Notes under the pieces: generated by a model | The model's input: only the letters and a program-made list of their open reading frames with translations | Told to the model about the DNA's origin: nothing | Databases searched by the model: none | Shown here: positions 1-6,315 of the stretch, piece by piece | Numbering within the stretch: the stretch's first letter is position 1 | Layout of the letters: each line of letters begins with the position of its first letter | Program-made: the position numbers and the translations under genes | NCBI GenBank assembly: GCA_965370435.1 | Contig: CBDUUP010000127.1 | Span: 1-10,694, forward strand | Source: CBDUUP01 sp965370435 | GTDB lineage: Bacteria; Chloroflexota; Anaerolineae; Anaerolineales; UBA11579 | DNA: 10,694 bases | Direction of reading: 5' to 3'

Positions 1-258
1 AGTTTGCCGGATCATCGACGCCACTTGAGCGGCGGGCAAGGCTTCGTCCACCACGAAGGCCAGGTCTTCCAGCACGGGCGGGTGGGAGGGTACGGTTGAG
101 GTGGTGTAGATGGGCGGCACGGCGGCCAGCAGGGTATCCAGATCGAGGATGGCGACCAGCAGAGGGGTCTCCGGCAAGTCGTAGTTGGCCCGCACCAGGG
201 GGTGCAGTTCGCCCAGCACGCCGATTTGCTTATCGCCCAGCAGAACCCGGGCGCTCTT
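1..258 (-). pseudogene. pheT: Continuation of pheT after the in-frame TGA (C-terminal part, runs off the window)
   Basis: In the same frame as pheT, directly after the TGA, 86 codons stay open to base 1. They translate as PheT: KSARVLLGD, QIGVLGELHP, then PPVLEDLAFVVDE, which opens the ferredoxin-like anticodon-binding (FDX-ACB, B8) domain and continues off the edge. Family members read HPG-x-SA where this reads HP-stop-KSA, so one base change (GGA to TGA) explains the stop. No frameshift is needed. Without this segment the protein would lack the end of the core and all of B8, which contacts the tRNA-Phe anticodon. Alternatives are a real nonsense mutation, readthrough or an assembly error. 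Confidence 0.85.
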
Positions 259-2340
259 TCAGGGGTGCAGGCTGGGATGCTGGACCGGCTCGTAGCGGAG
301 GTCTTTCAGGTGCAGGCTGCCCAGGGTGGACTCCAGGATGCCTTTCAGGTCGTAGAAATCCATCGCTCCGGCGTCTGCGCCCTGCCAATGGGTGGGGTTG
401 CGAGGCCCGGTCAGCGCGATGACCAGCCGCTGAAGCTCGTCCGGCAGGATGCCCTCCTCCGAGGCCATGAACACCGGCCCCAACTCGAACAGGGCGATCC
501 GTTCCCGGATGCGGGCGTTGCGCTCCACGATCTCCAGGACGCTGACCAGCAGGCTGTGGCGCATCACGTTGCGGTCGGCCACCATAGGGTTGACGATGCC
601 CAGGTAGGGCTTGTCGTCGGGGGCCGCCTCGGCGGGGAGGCGCTTGGCCTCCTGCTCAGGGGAGGTCAGGCGGTAGGTGATGACCTCCTGCAAGCCCAGG
701 TTGACCAGGATATCGCGCACCCGCTCCTCCACTTCCAAGCGGAGGTTGCTGCGCTGGGGCGGCAGGTCGTCGCTCATCCGGGTTTCGGGGATGTTGTCGT
801 AGCCGTAGATTCGGGCGATCTCCTCCATCAGGTCGGCCATGCCGATGACGCCCTCGCCGATGTCCATGCGGTGGTCGGGCGCGGTGACGCGCAGGCTTTC
901 CCCGTCCACCTCCACGGTGAATTCCAGGCGGCGCAGGAAACCGGCCATCTCCTCGGCGGAGAGTTCAATGCCCAGCCAGCGTTTCACGTCGGCGGTGGTG
1001 ATCTCCACGGTGGGGTCTTCGGGCGGGAGGGGGTATTCGTCCACCAGGCCCTCGGCCAAAACACCGCCTGCCCACTGGCGCATCATCTCCAGGCAGCGGC
1101 TCACCCCGCGGGGGGCCATGGCGGGATGTACGCCCCGCGAGAAGCGGTAGGCGGCCTCCGACTCCATTCGCTGGGCGGCCAGGGTCCGGCGGATGTTGAT
1201 GAAGTTCCAGGCCGCGCCTTCCAGCAGCACGTTGCGGGTGCCTTCATGCACTTCCGACTCTGCGCCGCCCATCACCCCGCCGATGGAGAGGGCCCCCGCG
1301 GTGTCGCAGACCAGGACGGTGAAATCGTCCAGTTGGCGGACCTCGCCGTCCAGGGTGGTGATGGTTTCGCCCGGTTCGGCGGTGCGGGTGAGGATGGTGG
1401 GCGCTTTGCCCCCGGCCCGCTCGACCAGGATGTCGTAATCGAAGGCGTGCAGGGGTTCGCCGACCTCCAGCATGGCGTAGTTGGTGGCGTCCACGATGTT
1501 GTTGATGGGCCGCATCCCGGCCAGACGCAGACGGCGCTGCACCCAATAGGGGCTTGGCCCGACCTGGATGCCTTTGAGCAGTCCCAGCACGAAGCGGGGG
1601 TTGAGTTCCGGCTGGCGGATATCCAGGGTCGCCTGCCCTTCGATGGACGGGCCTTCGGCCAGGAAGTCGTAGCTGGGCGGGCGCAGTTCCACTCCGGTCA
1701 GGGCGGCCACCTCCCGGGCCACGCCCAGGACGTTGGCGTTCCGGGCGACGTTGGGCAGGATTTTGATATCGAACACCGCGTCGCCCATATAGTCAGCCAG
1801 CGGCGCGCCCACCGGAGCCTCGTCGTCCAGGATGATGATGCCCTCGTGCTCGTCGGAGATGCCCAGTTCCTTCTCCGAGCAGGCCATAGAATAGGACTCC
1901 ACCCCGCGGATCTTGGCCCGTTTGAGGGTCATCAGTTCCTGGCCGGACTTGTGCCCATCGTAGATTCGGGCGCCCTCCCGCGCGTAAGCGACCTTGAGAG
2001 GCTTCTCCAACGGGCCTTGGCCCTTGAACTCAAACAGGTTGGACGCGCCGGTGAGCACGCTCTGTTCCCCCTCGCCGTCGTCCAGGCGGCAGAGCACCAG
2101 CCGGTCGGCGTTGGGATGGGGCATGACTTCCAATATCGCCCCGACCACGATTTTTTCGGGGTCCCAGGCCAGACCGGAGATTTTGGCCTCGGGGCGTTCT
2201 TGTCCATCTTCAGGCATGGGCAGCCCGACGTATTGGACTTCTTCCACCTCAAGACCAGCCATCGTCATCTTGTCCACTAATTCTTCAATAGAGATGTCAA
2301 TGTCAACGTAATCTTTTATCCAAGATAAGGGTATTTTCAT
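259..2340 (-). CDS. pheT: Phenylalanine--tRNA ligase beta subunit, ended early by an in-frame TGA
   Basis: Beta chain of the cytoplasmic alpha2beta2 phenylalanyl-tRNA synthetase, which charges tRNA-Phe and edits Tyr-tRNA-Phe. The 693 residues begin MKIPLSWIKDYVDI, typical of the family. An OB-fold tRNA-binding domain follows (about 62-185, with HPNADRL), then the B3/B4 editing domain (INNIVDATNYAMLEVGEPLHAFD, IGGVMGG, NVLLEGA), the B5 domain (about 445-530, ending IARIYGYDNIPET) and the catalytic-like B6/B7 core (NVMRHSLL, ALFELGPVF). The start has GGAG 7 nt upstream. Normal PheT is about 800 residues; this frame stops after HPSLHP, where E. coli PheT continues with GQSA. The stop is TGA at 259-261, and the same frame continues with clear PheT homology to base 1 (see next entry). 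It is the last gene of the T-box-controlled pheS operon in view, separated from pheS by an inserted gene. Identity is certain; whether the full-length protein is made is not. Confidence 0.95.
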   Translation of the reverse strand: MKIPLSWIKDYVDIDISIEELVDKMTMAGLEVEEVQYVGLPMPEDGQERPEAKISGLAWDPEKIVVGAILEVMPHPNADRLVLCRLDDGEGEQSVLTGASNLFEFKGQGPLEKPLKVAYAREGARIYDGHKSGQELMTLKRAKIRGVESYSMACSEKELGISDEHEGIIILDDEAPVGAPLADYMGDAVFDIKILPNVARNANVLGVAREVAALTGVELRPPSYDFLAEGPSIEGQATLDIRQPELNPRFVLGLLKGIQVGPSPYWVQRRLRLAGMRPINNIVDATNYAMLEVGEPLHAFDYDILVERAGGKAPTILTRTAEPGETITTLDGEVRQLDDFTVLVCDTAGALSIGGVMGGAESEVHEGTRNVLLEGAAWNFINIRRTLAAQRMESEAAYRFSRGVHPAMAPRGVSRCLEMMRQWAGGVLAEGLVDEYPLPPEDPTVEITTADVKRWLGIELSAEEMAGFLRRLEFTVEVDGESLRVTAPDHRMDIGEGVIGMADLMEEIARIYGYDNIPETRMSDDLPPQRSNLRLEVEERVRDILVNLGLQEVITYRLTSPEQEAKRLPAEAAPDDKPYLGIVNPMVADRNVMRHSLLVSVLEIVERNARIRERIALFELGPVFMASEEGILPDELQRLVIALTGPRNPTHWQGADAGAMDFYDLKGILESTLGSLHLKDLRYEPVQHPSLHP

Positions 2341-2376
2341 GGGAACGCTCCAAGCGAGAGTTATGCTGTATGATTA

Positions 2377-2446
2377 GAAAATAGAGAAGAGTGAATAGAG
2401 AATAGAGAATAGAGAAGAGTGAATGGTGAATAGAGAATGGAGACTA
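2377..2446. repeat. Heptameric tandem repeat array (GAGAATA type), left flank of the inserted gene
   Basis: Ten consecutive 7-bp units in strict phase, with consensus G(A/T)GAATA. GAGAATA occurs twice in a row at 2398-2411, and GTGAATA/GTGAATG/GAGAATG/GAGAAGA are variants. It lies between the end of the four-helix-bundle gene and the pheT ribosome-binding site. The same motif in inverted orientation is found at 2940-2995, so the two arrays bracket the inserted gene. Confidence 0.8.
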
Positions 2447-2461
2447 GAGGTTCGGTCATTG

Positions 2462-2929
2462 TTATTCGGTAGGGTCTGGCGGAAAATTTGGATCATCGGT
2501 GAGGTAAAATTCGGGCGGCTCTTTTATTGAACGGGATGAGCCTGGTTCGTTTGCGCCTTTCTTGCTGCGTTTCAAGTATGCGATGTATCCGTTGATGAGA
2601 CGAGCTTGCTCGTCTCCTACAGAGACAATTTTCTTGAATAGTTCATCAGGGATGTATTCCAATTCGTGGGCCAAAGAAAGATGACTGATGGTCTCAACCA
2701 GTGACCCGCGGGCTATGTAGCAAAAGCGAATGTTTTCCTGATAGTAATATCTTCCGTGTCCTTCTGCGATATTGGCCGGAATACTTTGTGCCGCTCGGCG
2801 CAACTGCTGATTCAACCCCCATTTTTCTCCTGAAGGCAACAACGGCAGTACCTCACGATAGATTATTACAGCAAAGTCTTTTGCTTTCCGCCATACGTCG
2901 AGTTTTTCTAGTCCTTGAACGCTCATCAT
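2462..2929 (-). CDS. Four helix bundle protein (23S rRNA intervening-sequence / S23 family) inserted between pheS and pheT
   Basis: 155 residues when started at the ATG-ATG pair (2929), which has GGAG 8 nt upstream. A longer GTG start (2947) lies inside the flanking repeat and is less likely. The family signature is plain: DVWRKAKDF (11-19), QLRRAAQSIPANIAEG (42-57), IARGSLVE (72-79). These mark the S23/IVP four-helix-bundle family, small pentameric proteins encoded in 23S rRNA intervening sequences or standing alone in genomes, with no settled function. The DGR accessory protein Avd shares the fold. Residues 125-155 form an acidic, Pro-rich tail beyond the usual core. Lines of this gene are near 47% GC (2701-2760: 28/60), against 72% in a pheS line (3481-3540). 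It is co-directional with pheS and pheT and would be co-transcribed under the T-box. The flanking inverted arrays suggest it came in as a unit. Confidence 0.88.
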   Translation of the reverse strand: MMSVQGLEKLDVWRKAKDFAVIIYREVLPLLPSGEKWGLNQQLRRAAQSIPANIAEGHGRYYYQENIRFCYIARGSLVETISHLSLAHELEYIPDELFKKIVSVGDEQARLINGYIAYLKRSKKGANEPGSSRSIKEPPEFYLTDDPNFPPDPTE

Positions 2930-2939
2930 TTGTCGAGCT

Positions 2940-2995
2940 CCATTCACGATTCACCAATCTCTATTATCGATTCACTAATCTCTATTCACGAGTTA
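2940..2995. repeat. Heptameric tandem repeat array (inverted copy), right flank of the inserted gene
   Basis: Eight in-phase 7-bp units (CCATTCA, CGATTCA, CCAATCT, CTATTAT, CGATTCA, CTAATCT, CTATTCA, CGAGTTA), the reverse complement of the GTGAATA/GAGAATA family at 2377-2446. The array ends exactly on the pheS stop codon (2993-2995) and supplies the GGAG that serves the inserted gene's start. With the left array it forms imperfect terminal inverted repeats around the four-helix-bundle gene. Confidence 0.78.
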
Positions 2996-4018
2996 AAATT
3001 GTTCAAGGAGGCGCAAATCATTGCGCCAGAAATAGCGGATATCTTCTACCTGGTGGCGGAGCATGGTGATGCGCTCTGGCCCCATACCGAAAGCGAAACC
3101 AGAATACTCGCGGGGGTCGTAGCCGCCGTTCTTCAAAACGGTAGGATGCACCATACCGCTGCCCAGGATCTCTAACCAGCCGGTGCGCTGGCATATCCGG
3201 CAACCCTCTCCGCCGCATATGAAGCACTGAATATCCATCTCCGCGCTGGGTTCAGTGAAAGGGAAATATGAAGCCCGGAAACGGGAGCGGACATCCTGGC
3301 CGAACATTCGGCGGGCGAAATCGGCTAAAGTCCCCTTGAGGTCGCCGAAGGTGATGTCTCGCCCCACGGCCAGCCCCTCCACCTGGGTGAACTGCATTTC
3401 GGCCCGGGCGGTCACCTGTTCGTAGCGGTAGCACATCCCCGGCAGGATGACGCGGATCGGTTCGGGGTGGTATTGGCGCATGGCGTGGATCTGCCCGGGG
3501 GAAGTGTGGGTGCGCAGGAGAACGCCCGGCGCGGTGGTGTGGAAGGTGTCCCACATGTCGCGGGCCGGGTGGTGGGGAGGGATATTGAGCAGTTCAAAGT
3601 TGTACTCGTCGGTCTCCACGTCCCGGGCCAGATAAACCTGGAAGCCCATATCGCCGAAGACGCTGTAGATCTTGCGCAGGGTCTGGGTGATGGGATGCAG
3701 CCGCCCGCGTGGCAGTTCGCGGCCCGGCAGGGTGACGTCCAGGCCTTCGGTTGCCAGCGAGTGTTGGAGGGCGGCTTCTTTCATGGTCTCAGCGCGCACC
3801 TCTAAGGCAGCCTCTAGGGATTTCTTGACCTGGTTGGCGCGCTGTCCCATGGCGGGGCGTTCTTCCTTGCTGAGTTTGCCCAACTGGGTGAAGGAGATCA
3901 TCAATGGGGAGCTGCGCCCCAGGTGGGCGATCCGCCAGGCGTTGAGGGCCTTTTCATCGCCGGCGCCTTCCAGCGCGGCCAGGGCCTCTTTTTTGATTTG
4001 TTCTAGTTTTTCAAGCAT
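2993..4018 (-). CDS. pheS: Phenylalanine--tRNA ligase alpha subunit
   Basis: Catalytic alpha chain of phenylalanyl-tRNA synthetase (class II), making Phe-AMP and transferring Phe to tRNA-Phe with PheT. The 341 residues match the usual 330-350. An N-terminal coiled-coil region (1-90) is followed by the class II core: LHPI (motif 1 region, 107-110), HTSPGQ (171-176), VILPGMCYRYE (motif 2, 190-200), FTEPSAEMDI (254-263) and GFAFGMGPER (motif 3, 307-316), ending NDLRLLEQF as in the family. The alanine of GFAFG, which sets the amino-acid pocket size in E. coli PheS, is kept. Cysteines 265, 268, 273 and 276 (Cx2Cx4Cx2C) form a probable zinc knuckle seen in some bacterial PheS. The start has GGAGG 5 nt upstream. 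About 200 nt of repeat-rich leader lie between the T-box terminator and this start. pheT lies downstream but is separated by a 652-bp gap containing another gene. Confidence 0.97.
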   Translation of the reverse strand: MLEKLEQIKKEALAALEGAGDEKALNAWRIAHLGRSSPLMISFTQLGKLSKEERPAMGQRANQVKKSLEAALEVRAETMKEAALQHSLATEGLDVTLPGRELPRGRLHPITQTLRKIYSVFGDMGFQVYLARDVETDEYNFELLNIPPHHPARDMWDTFHTTAPGVLLRTHTSPGQIHAMRQYHPEPIRVILPGMCYRYEQVTARAEMQFTQVEGLAVGRDITFGDLKGTLADFARRMFGQDVRSRFRASYFPFTEPSAEMDIQCFICGGEGCRICQRTGWLEILGSGMVHPTVLKNGGYDPREYSGFAFGMGPERITMLRHQVEDIRYFWRNDLRLLEQF

Positions 4019-4035
4019 GCGTGCCTCCGGGAGTT

Positions 4036-4098
4036 CAGTGGTCAGTGACCAGTGAGTAGTGGACAGTTGTCAGTAGACAGTCGTCAGTAGACAGTGGA
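4036..4098. repeat. Heptameric tandem repeat array (CAGTAGA type) in the pheS leader
   Basis: Nine perfectly phased 7-bp units: CAGTGGT, CAGTGAC, CAGTGAG, TAGTGGA, CAGTTGT, CAGTAGA, CAGTCGT, CAGTAGA, CAGTGGA. It sits between the T-box terminator and the pheS ribosome-binding site, so it would be transcribed as part of the mRNA leader. Its sequence differs from the GAATAGA and AATTGGT arrays elsewhere in the window but has the same 7-bp period. Confidence 0.8.
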
Positions 4099-4129
4099 TC
4101 GAGGGTTCGACCAAGGATATGTCCACGAC

Positions 4130-4198
4130 TATCTATTCTCCATTCACTTACATCTTGTTTCTTCCTTATTCCTAATTGCCAAATTGCCTGATTACCTA
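4130..4198. repeat. Degenerate heptameric repeats (GAATAGA and AATTGCC types)
   Basis: Bases 4130-4147 carry a short stretch of the reverse complement of the GAATAGA/GAATGGA family found at 2377-2446. Bases 4168-4198 carry AATTGCC/GATTACC units with 7-8 bp spacing, related to the array at 10510-10566 in inverted orientation. No gene or regulatory motif is visible here. Confidence 0.5.
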
Positions 4199-4216
4199 AT
4201 ATCAGCGCTTACACAC

Positions 4217-4242
4217 AAAAACCCGTCCCACGTTGGGACGGG
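4217..4242 (-). terminator. Intrinsic terminator of the T-box leader
   Basis: On the minus strand, a 9-bp perfect stem (4234-4242 with 4222-4230; CCCGTCCCA/TGGGACGGG) with a 3-nt loop is followed directly by TTTTT (4221-4217) and GTGTGT. It overlaps the 3' half of the T-box antiterminator, as expected for a leader controlled by tRNA-dependent antitermination. Uncharged tRNA-Phe should prevent it from forming. Confidence 0.92.
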
Positions 4243-4540
4243 CAGGATGAACCCGTGGTACCACCCAAATTGACCGCATAGCGATCCACTCGTTGCACCA
4301 ACGGCCCCAAGGATCGAGGCGATTGGCTCCTCCGGTAACGCTGAGGCTGCGTCCCAGACTACAGAGTCAGTTGAGCGCAGCAAAGCGGCTGTCGAAAACT
4401 GACCGTTCCCCTGGGCGGCTTAAGAGGGAACTTCGGCGGGTTTCTGCCGGGCGGGGGTTCCAGTCTGTGCCCGCGCCTCCCTGGCGGTTTCCACCGGCCT
4501 ACTTTCCTCTGTCATAGCCTTTGATTGGGTATTCGATTGT
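4217..4540 (-). promoter_or_regulatory. T-box leader (riboswitch), Phe-specific, upstream of pheS
   Basis: A cis-acting leader RNA that senses uncharged tRNA-Phe and lets transcription continue into pheS. The conserved T-box core GGGTGGTACCACGGG reads on the minus strand near 4251-4266, followed by a CCCGTCCC strand that is shared between antiterminator and terminator. At the 5' end, Stem I can be drawn with GGCT pairing AGCC and AGAGG pairing CCTCT. Between these, a specifier loop has AAAGTA on the 5' side and GAAGTTC on the 3' side. The specifier triplet in that loop is TTC (minus strand, 4430-4428), a Phe codon, in agreement with the downstream genes. The 5' boundary is taken from the predicted transcription start. 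Stem II/III pairings were not worked out. Confidence 0.93.
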
Positions 4541-4546
4541 GCCCTT

Positions 4547-4574
4547 ATTATGCGCAAAATGGGGATTCTGTCAA
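4547..4574 (-). promoter_or_regulatory. Sigma70-type promoter of the pheS operon
   Basis: On the minus strand TTGACA (4574-4569, perfect -35) and CATAAT (4552-4547, 5 of 6 for -10) are separated by 16 bp. Transcription would start near 4540, just ahead of Stem I of the T-box leader, which fits well. No other promoter-like pair of this quality lies close by. Confidence 0.8.
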
Positions 4575-4599
4575 GGGGGGTTTTCTAGGTAAGGCGAGA

Positions 4600-4752
4600 A
4601 ATGGTCAAGGATATCAAGCCACCCCCTATGAAATGTGAGGTTCTTGAGTACCTTGATAACCTTGAGAGATATTAATTATAGATTCATCGGTTCAAGGTTA
4701 TCAAGAATATCAAGGTACTCACATATCAAACGGGGATTGTTGAGTACCTTGA
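4600..4752. repeat. Structured repeat module A (inverted arms, AT core, G-run, re-inverted arm)
   Basis: Left arm GAGTACCTTGATAACCTTGA (4646-4665) faces its reverse complement at 4692-4720, which carries one extra 9-bp unit (4706-4714). The core between them (4666-4691) holds ATATTAATTATAG. After the right arm come a G-run (4732-4735), a 4-nt spacer and a third arm, TTGAGTACCTTGA (4740-4752). This is an exact direct copy of 4645-4657 and inverted to the right arm. An outer partner, TCAAGGATATCAAG, lies near 4604-4617. The arms are built from 9-bp units (TCAAGGTTA, TCAAGAATA, TCAAGGTAC). Modules B and C repeat this layout. Confidence 0.7.
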
Positions 4753-4817
4753 AAATAGGATTGACTGATTTGTTTTGCCTTCACCAGGCGTTGCTCTTTA
4801 AGAAATCCTCCCAGGCG

Positions 4818-4952
4818 GTAAGAATAGTACATTCTTTACATCCTTTACATTCTTAACCCATCTTTCTCTCTTTAGTATATTTAATAAAGCATTTAAGGAT
4901 GTAAAGAAAGTAGAGAAAGTACTTATATTGGGGGGTGCCTGTACATTCTTAC
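4818..4952. repeat. Structured repeat module B
   Basis: The inner arms TTCTTTACATCCTT (4832-4845) and AAGGATGTAAAGAA (4895-4908) are exact 14-bp inverted repeats. The core contains ATATTTAATAAAG. A run of six G (4930-4935), a 5-nt spacer and GTACATTCTTAC (4941-4952) follow. That last arm matches, inverted and with a 1-nt bulge, the outer arm GTAAGAATAGTAC (4818-4830). The right side is again 9-bp periodic (TAAAGAAAG, TAGAGAAAG). The order of parts matches modules A and C although the arm sequences differ. Confidence 0.7.
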
Positions 4953-4990
4953 TTCCCCTCCCTGGGCGTTTCGTAGTGTATTCGTGTTGA

Positions 4991-5144
4991 GTCAAGCCAA
5001 GATGGTCAACCTGAACACCTTGTTTTTTGACCAAGTTGACCACCTTGACCAGCATTAATAATATAGCACTGTATTTTAATCATTCAAGGTGGTCAAGATG
5101 GTCAAGGTGGTCAAGTGTCAGGCGGGGTTCCTTGACCATCTTGA
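4991..5144. repeat. Structured repeat module C
   Basis: Inner arms 5027-5048 and 5084-5105 are inverted repeats of 22 bp with two adjacent mismatches. Outer arms CAAGATGGTCAA (4998-5009) and TTGACCATCTTG (5132-5143) pair exactly over 12 bp. The core holds ATTAATAATATAG. A G-run (5124-5127) stands 4 nt before the last arm. The right arm is a clean 9-bp tandem: TCAAGGTGG, TCAAGATGG, TCAAGGTGG, then TCAAGTG. An ATG within it opens a spurious Val/Lys-rich N-terminal extension of the downstream epimerase frame. Confidence 0.72.
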
Positions 5145-5201
5145 TTTCCTGGCAGCGTATGCTCCCTTTGCAATTCGCAACCCGCAATTCTCTCCCTCTC
5201 A

Positions 5202-5210
5202 TGCTATAAT
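5202..5210 (+). promoter_or_regulatory. Extended -10 promoter of the epimerase gene
   Basis: TGCTATAAT is a perfect extended -10 (TGnTATAAT) with no good -35 at 16-18 bp upstream, as is typical for that class. It predicts a start near 5217 and a short leader of about 40 nt before the ATG at 5257. It also places transcription downstream of repeat module C, arguing against the upstream in-frame ATG at 5089. Confidence 0.6.
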
Positions 5211-5256
5211 CTCCAGCGCGCAAGGACGACTCACTGACAATGCGAACTGGCAAACA

Positions 5257-6198
5257 ATGAACTTTCTAATCACCGGGGCAGCAGGATTTCTGGGCGCCGC
5301 GCTCTCCAACCGATTGGTCCACGAAGGCCACCAGGTGCGGGCGCTGGACGACCTCTCCGCGGGGAACAAGGAAGCGCTGTCTCCCAGCGTGCTCTTCACC
5401 CGCGGCGACGTCAACGACCGCCCCAAGCTGTGGACCCTCATGCAGGACGTGGACTGCGTCTATCACCTGGCGGCCCGGGTGCTGGTATCCGAATCGATCC
5501 TCTATCCCCGCGAGTATAACGCCGTCAACGTAGGCGGAACCGTCAGCCTGATGGAGGCCATGCGCGACGTGGGCGTGCGGCGGGTGGTCTTTATCTCTTC
5601 GGGGTCGGTCTACGGCGACCAGGGGGAACAGCCCTTGCTGGAGGACGCCCCGCCCAACCCGCACTCGCCCTATGCGGTCTCCAAGCTGGCCGCCGAATTC
5701 TACGTGCATACCATCGGCGCGCTGTGGGGGATTGATACGGTTTCCCTGCGGGTGTTCAACGCTTACGGCCCCGGCCAGCATTTACCCGCCTCCCATCCGC
5801 CGGTCATCCCCAACTTCTTGAACCAGGCCGTGCGGGGCGGTTCGCTGGTGATTCACGGCGACGGCAACCAGACCCGCGATTATGTCTACGTGGACGACGC
5901 GGTGGAGGCGATGGTGGCTTCGGCCACGGCCCCCGGGGTTGACCGCAGCGCCATCAATGTGGGCAGCGGCACGGAGACCAGCGTACGCAACCTGGCCCGC
6001 CTGGTGCTAGAGATCACCAACAGCGAAGCCGAAGTGATCTACACCCCCCGCAACGACCCCGGCGTCTCCCGCATGTGCGCTGATCTGACCCGGGCCGGGG
6101 ATTTATTGGGCTATATGCCCCGCTTCCCCCTGGCCCAGGGCCTGCGCCTGACCCTGGAGAATGATCCACGCTTTCAAAAGAAGAAAACGGCGAGATAA
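5257..6198 (+). CDS. NAD-dependent epimerase/dehydratase (extended SDR), nucleotide-sugar type
   Basis: 313 residues from the ATG at 5257. A frame back to 5089 exists, but it reads through repeat DNA and lacks family homology; the Rossmann fold starts exactly at MNFLITGAAGFLG. Seen: dinucleotide-binding GAAGFLG (7-13), acidic D31 after beta-2 (NAD preference), HLAA (70-73), active-site strand SSGSVYG (114-120), and the catalytic pair Y139/K143 in YAVSK. FNAYGPGQ and RDYVYVDD follow, as in UDP-glucose 4-epimerase and related UDP-/dTDP-sugar enzymes. Such enzymes act in the cytoplasm on nucleotide sugars for surface polysaccharides. The exact substrate cannot be read from the sequence and no glycosyltransferase adjoins it. 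I see no strong Shine-Dalgarno. The gene appears monocistronic, followed by a different-composition lipoprotein gene 117 bp on. Confidence 0.9.
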   Translation: MNFLITGAAGFLGAALSNRLVHEGHQVRALDDLSAGNKEALSPSVLFTRGDVNDRPKLWTLMQDVDCVYHLAARVLVSESILYPREYNAVNVGGTVSLMEAMRDVGVRRVVFISSGSVYGDQGEQPLLEDAPPNPHSPYAVSKLAAEFYVHTIGALWGIDTVSLRVFNAYGPGQHLPASHPPVIPNFLNQAVRGGSLVIHGDGNQTRDYVYVDDAVEAMVASATAPGVDRSAINVGSGTETSVRNLARLVLEITNSEAEVIYTPRNDPGVSRMCADLTRAGDLLGYMPRFPLAQGLRLTLENDPRFQKKKTAR

Positions 6199-6263
6199 GA
6201 GGGGAATGAGGCGCTGATTGTCGCTACGCTTAGACTGAAAAACGCTGATTTTATTTTTCAAGC

Positions 6264-6269
6264 TATAAT
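6264..6269 (+). promoter_or_regulatory. Candidate -10 element for the lipoprotein gene
   Basis: A perfect TATAAT 46 bp before the lipoprotein start. No recognisable -35 stands at 16-18 bp, and there is no TGn extension, so support rests on the hexamer and its position. An 8-bp direct repeat CGCTGATT (6212-6219, 6243-6250) lies just upstream. Confidence 0.4.
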
Positions 6270-6315
6270 GGGGGAGGACAAACTATCACCTACTTCTATT
6301 GTGTAGGAGTTTTCT

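Noticed and set aside
259..261. Selenocysteine codon or UGA-glycine genetic code
   Set aside because: The family has glycine here, not cysteine, and no selenocysteine context is known for PheT. Other genes in the window have no internal TGA and read normally in the standard code, so recoding is not supported here.
202..2280. Long plus-strand open frame (692 codons) opposite pheT
   Set aside because: It mirrors a GC-rich gene with strong family homology on the minus strand. The plus-strand translation has biased His/Gly/Asp composition and no recognisable domain.
2462..2929. Diversity-generating retroelement accessory gene (avd)
   Set aside because: The fold is shared, but there is no reverse transcriptase, template repeat or variable repeat in the window.
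2930..2947. GTG start of the four-helix-bundle gene at 2947
   Set aside because: It lies in the heptad array. The ATG at 2929 has a well-spaced GGAG and gives the normal family N-terminus.
4192..4383. Small minus-strand frame within the T-box leader
   Set aside because: It overlaps the antiterminator and terminator, which explain the sequence conservation. No ribosome-binding site or protein homology was seen.
4635..4856. Small open frames in the repeat island (4635-4856 plus, 4798-5055 minus)
   Set aside because: They read through the inverted arms, have no ribosome-binding site of note and no resemblance to known proteins.
4600..5158. CRISPR array or integron attC array
   Set aside because: No constant direct repeat with unique spacers of fixed length, no cas genes, no attC core sites (GTTRRRY/RYYYAAC) in the right places and no cassette frames between modules.
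5089..5256. N-terminal extension of the epimerase frame (begins MVKMVKVVK)
   Set aside because: It is translation of the 9-bp repeats of module C plus untranslated leader. The Rossmann fold begins at 5257 and an extended -10 promoter at 5202-5210 lies inside the extension.
6199..6263. Intrinsic terminator after the epimerase gene
   Set aside because: The region is T-rich near 6250-6259 but I could not form a convincing GC stem. Only an 8-bp direct repeat is present.
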